Origin: Pontibacillus sp. HMF3514
Lineage (GTDB): Bacteria > Bacillota > Bacilli > Bacillales > BH030062
Assembly: GCF_009858175.1 (NCBI RefSeq)
Contig: NZ_CP047393.1
Location: forward strand, 310,001 to 374,000
Length of the DNA stretch: 64,000 nucleotides
Direction: 5' to 3'
The notes below the pieces were generated by a model that was not told the DNA's origin, made no database searches, and was given only the letters and a program-made list of their open reading frames with translations. Both the position numbers and the translations under genes were made by a program. Of this stretch, positions 62,723 through 64,000 are shown piece after piece (position 1 is the first letter of the stretch; the number at the start of each line of letters is the position of its first letter).

Positions 62723-64000
62723 TGCTAATAAAAAAAGTTGCTATAGGTAATGAACATGAAGCATTTATTGAAAACAGATTTTCGGATAAAATGAATATTA
62801 TTTCTAGTGATGATAACAACCGAGGGAAGACAATATTAATTCAAGGTATGATGTACGCACTAGGCAATAATCCTGTATTCCCATCAACATTTAATTATAC
62901 TAATTATTATTATATAGTTGAATTTCTTCATAACGATATTATATATAAAATATGTAGAAACAAGGATTTATTTTTTATTCAATTTAATGAATCTTTGATA
63001 ATTTTTGAAAATGTTTCCGAATTGAAGCGGTATTGGCATAAAAATATAAGTTCATTGCCAATTATAACTAAAAATGATTTCAAACGAATAGTTGATCCAG
63101 AACTTTACTTACAAGTATTTTTTGTAGGACAAGACAAAAAAGATACTTCTAATATCGCAAATAAAGGATTGTACAATAAAGAAGATTTCAAAAATATGCT
63201 TTATTCACTAGCTGGAATAAAGAATGATATTGTGGATATCGATAATATTAAAAACATTAGACAGAAAATTTCGAATTTAAAAGATGAGAAGAAGCTTCTA
63301 TTGAAACAATCAAAAATTTTGAAATCTCAGAAGAAACCTATAGCATATTTAAGCAGCACTAATGACAGAATAAATTTTAAAGATAGTCTAAAAAAAATTG
63401 AAAAAGTTAAGGGGAAATTAACAGAATTAAATAAAGACCGTAATAAAAATATAAATAGAAAATTTAAATGCGAAATAACGATTAAAGAGTTAAATTCTTT
63501 AAATAGAAATTTAGAATCCGGTGAATTGGTATGTTTAGAATGTGGATCCAACCATATTGGTTACAAAGCTACCACTAAGCAAAAGTATTCTTTTGATATA
63601 TCAACACCAGAAATACGAAAGCAAATTCTGGAGTCTCTTAATAATAAAATTCAGGATTATCAAGAAGAAGTTGAACGTATAACTTTATTAATTAATAAGG
63701 AACAATCTAAACTTAAAGAACTATTATCTGTTGAGGAAATATCATTAGAATCATTAGTTGCATATAAAGATGATGTGCTTAGTGTTTCAGACGCTGAAAA
63801 CAAATTAAACTCTATCGAAGATGATTTAAAAAAATTAGAAAATCAAAAGAAAGAAGCTTCAAATGACATAGAAGGTGTTAAAGAAGAACAAAACAACCTC
63901 TATTATTCGATTCTAAGCACAATGAATGAAAGTTATAATTCAGTTGATCCTTTAGGTAATATAGAGTTCGATAATATCTTTACTAAAAAAACAGAAACTT
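62722..64000 (+). CDS. SMC/Rad50-like ATPase with zinc hook, 3' end outside window
   Basis: 426 codons visible, open to the window end. The N-terminus has a degenerate Walker A (SSDDNNRGKTILIQ, residues 29-42), followed by a globular start and then coiled-coil arms. In the middle, LVCLECGSNHIGYK holds a C-x-x-C motif of the zinc-hook type used by Rad50 for dimerisation. The C-terminal half with signature and Walker B is missing, so completeness cannot be judged. It overlaps the preceding gene by one base, so the two form an operon. Lamassu LmuB is the closest match I can think of; other ABC-family defence ATPases are possible. Confidence 0.72.
   Translation, partial: MLIKKVAIGNEHEAFIENRFSDKMNIISSDDNNRGKTILIQGMMYALGNNPVFPSTFNYTNYYYIVEFLHNDIIYKICRNKDLFFIQFNESLIIFENVSELKRYWHKNISSLPIITKNDFKRIVDPELYLQVFFVGQDKKDTSNIANKGLYNKEDFKNMLYSLAGIKNDIVDIDNIKNIRQKISNLKDEKKLLLKQSKILKSQKKPIAYLSSTNDRINFKDSLKKIEKVKGKLTELNKDRNKNINRKFKCEITIKELNSLNRNLESGELVCLECGSNHIGYKATTKQKYSFDISTPEIRKQILESLNNKIQDYQEEVERITLLINKEQSKLKELLSVEEISLESLVAYKDDVLSVSDAENKLNSIEDDLKKLENQKKEASNDIEGVKEEQNNLYYSILSTMNESYNSVDPLGNIEFDNIFTKKTET

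Overview
The window (AT-rich, roughly one third GC) comes from a low-GC Gram-positive of the Bacillaceae. Evidence: polypurine ribosome binding sites with frequent TTG/GTG starts, a T-box leader, CIRCE-controlled groESL, and the order ydiF / moaC / rex ... ydiK-ydiL / groES-groEL, which matches Bacillus subtilis except that an MFS exporter and an acetyltransferase stand where tatAy-tatCy would be. I cannot name the species; a halophilic or marine genus such as Halobacillus, Pontibacillus or Virgibacillus would fit.

Region 1 (1-11.3 kb) is core chromosome: the 5' part of a class I ribonucleotide reductase large subunit behind a cobalamin riboswitch, then ydiF, moaC, rex, an MFS pump, a GNAT, ydiK, ydiL and the heat-shock operon groES-groEL with a perfect CIRCE operator.

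Region 2 (11.3-41.7 kb) is an accessory block whose two ends each carry a closely related tyrosine integrase of about 405 residues on the minus strand (11.4-12.6 kb and 39.9-41.1 kb). It opens with a 2375-residue secreted RHS/YD-repeat polymorphic toxin and its immunity gene. It continues as a string of small, functionally unrelated transcription units: NlpC/P60 protein, lipoproteins, NIF3-like protein behind a T-box, GNAT-HAD pair, ECF sigma/anti-sigma pair, HIT-Nudix-phosphatase-kinase operon, barstar homologue, and several unknowns. Nearly every plus-strand unit ends in the same roughly 60-100 bp repeat, here called R (14 clear copies, all in gene orientation). R has a conserved left part (ATCTCGAATTCAAGTCTTC), a GGGCGC core and, in many copies, a hairpin whose arms differ between copies yet still pair. 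A 280-residue XerC/D-type recombinase with all six catalytic residues lies inside the array. The whole looks like an integron-like gene-cassette array that does not use a classical IntI; this is the main candidate for an undescribed system.

Region 3 (41.8-47.7 kb) is a recombinase cluster: a trio of overlapping tyrosine recombinases (RIT-type arrangement) behind a terminator/attenuator, then a further integrase whose catalytic tyrosine appears to be deleted, and a frameshifted small gene.

Region 4 (47.9 kb to the end) is a defence island: an HsdM-HsdS fusion with a non-canonical methylase motif plus a Z1-type ATPase; a complete type I restriction-modification set (hsdM, hsdS, hsdR); a HelD/UvrD-like helicase; and, cut by the window end, a two-gene module of a putative nuclease-like protein and a zinc-hook SMC/Rad50-like ATPase resembling Lamassu/ABC three-component systems.

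No tRNA, rRNA, CRISPR array or conventional DDE transposon was seen. All functional assignments come from reading motifs and from remembered families; no searches were run.
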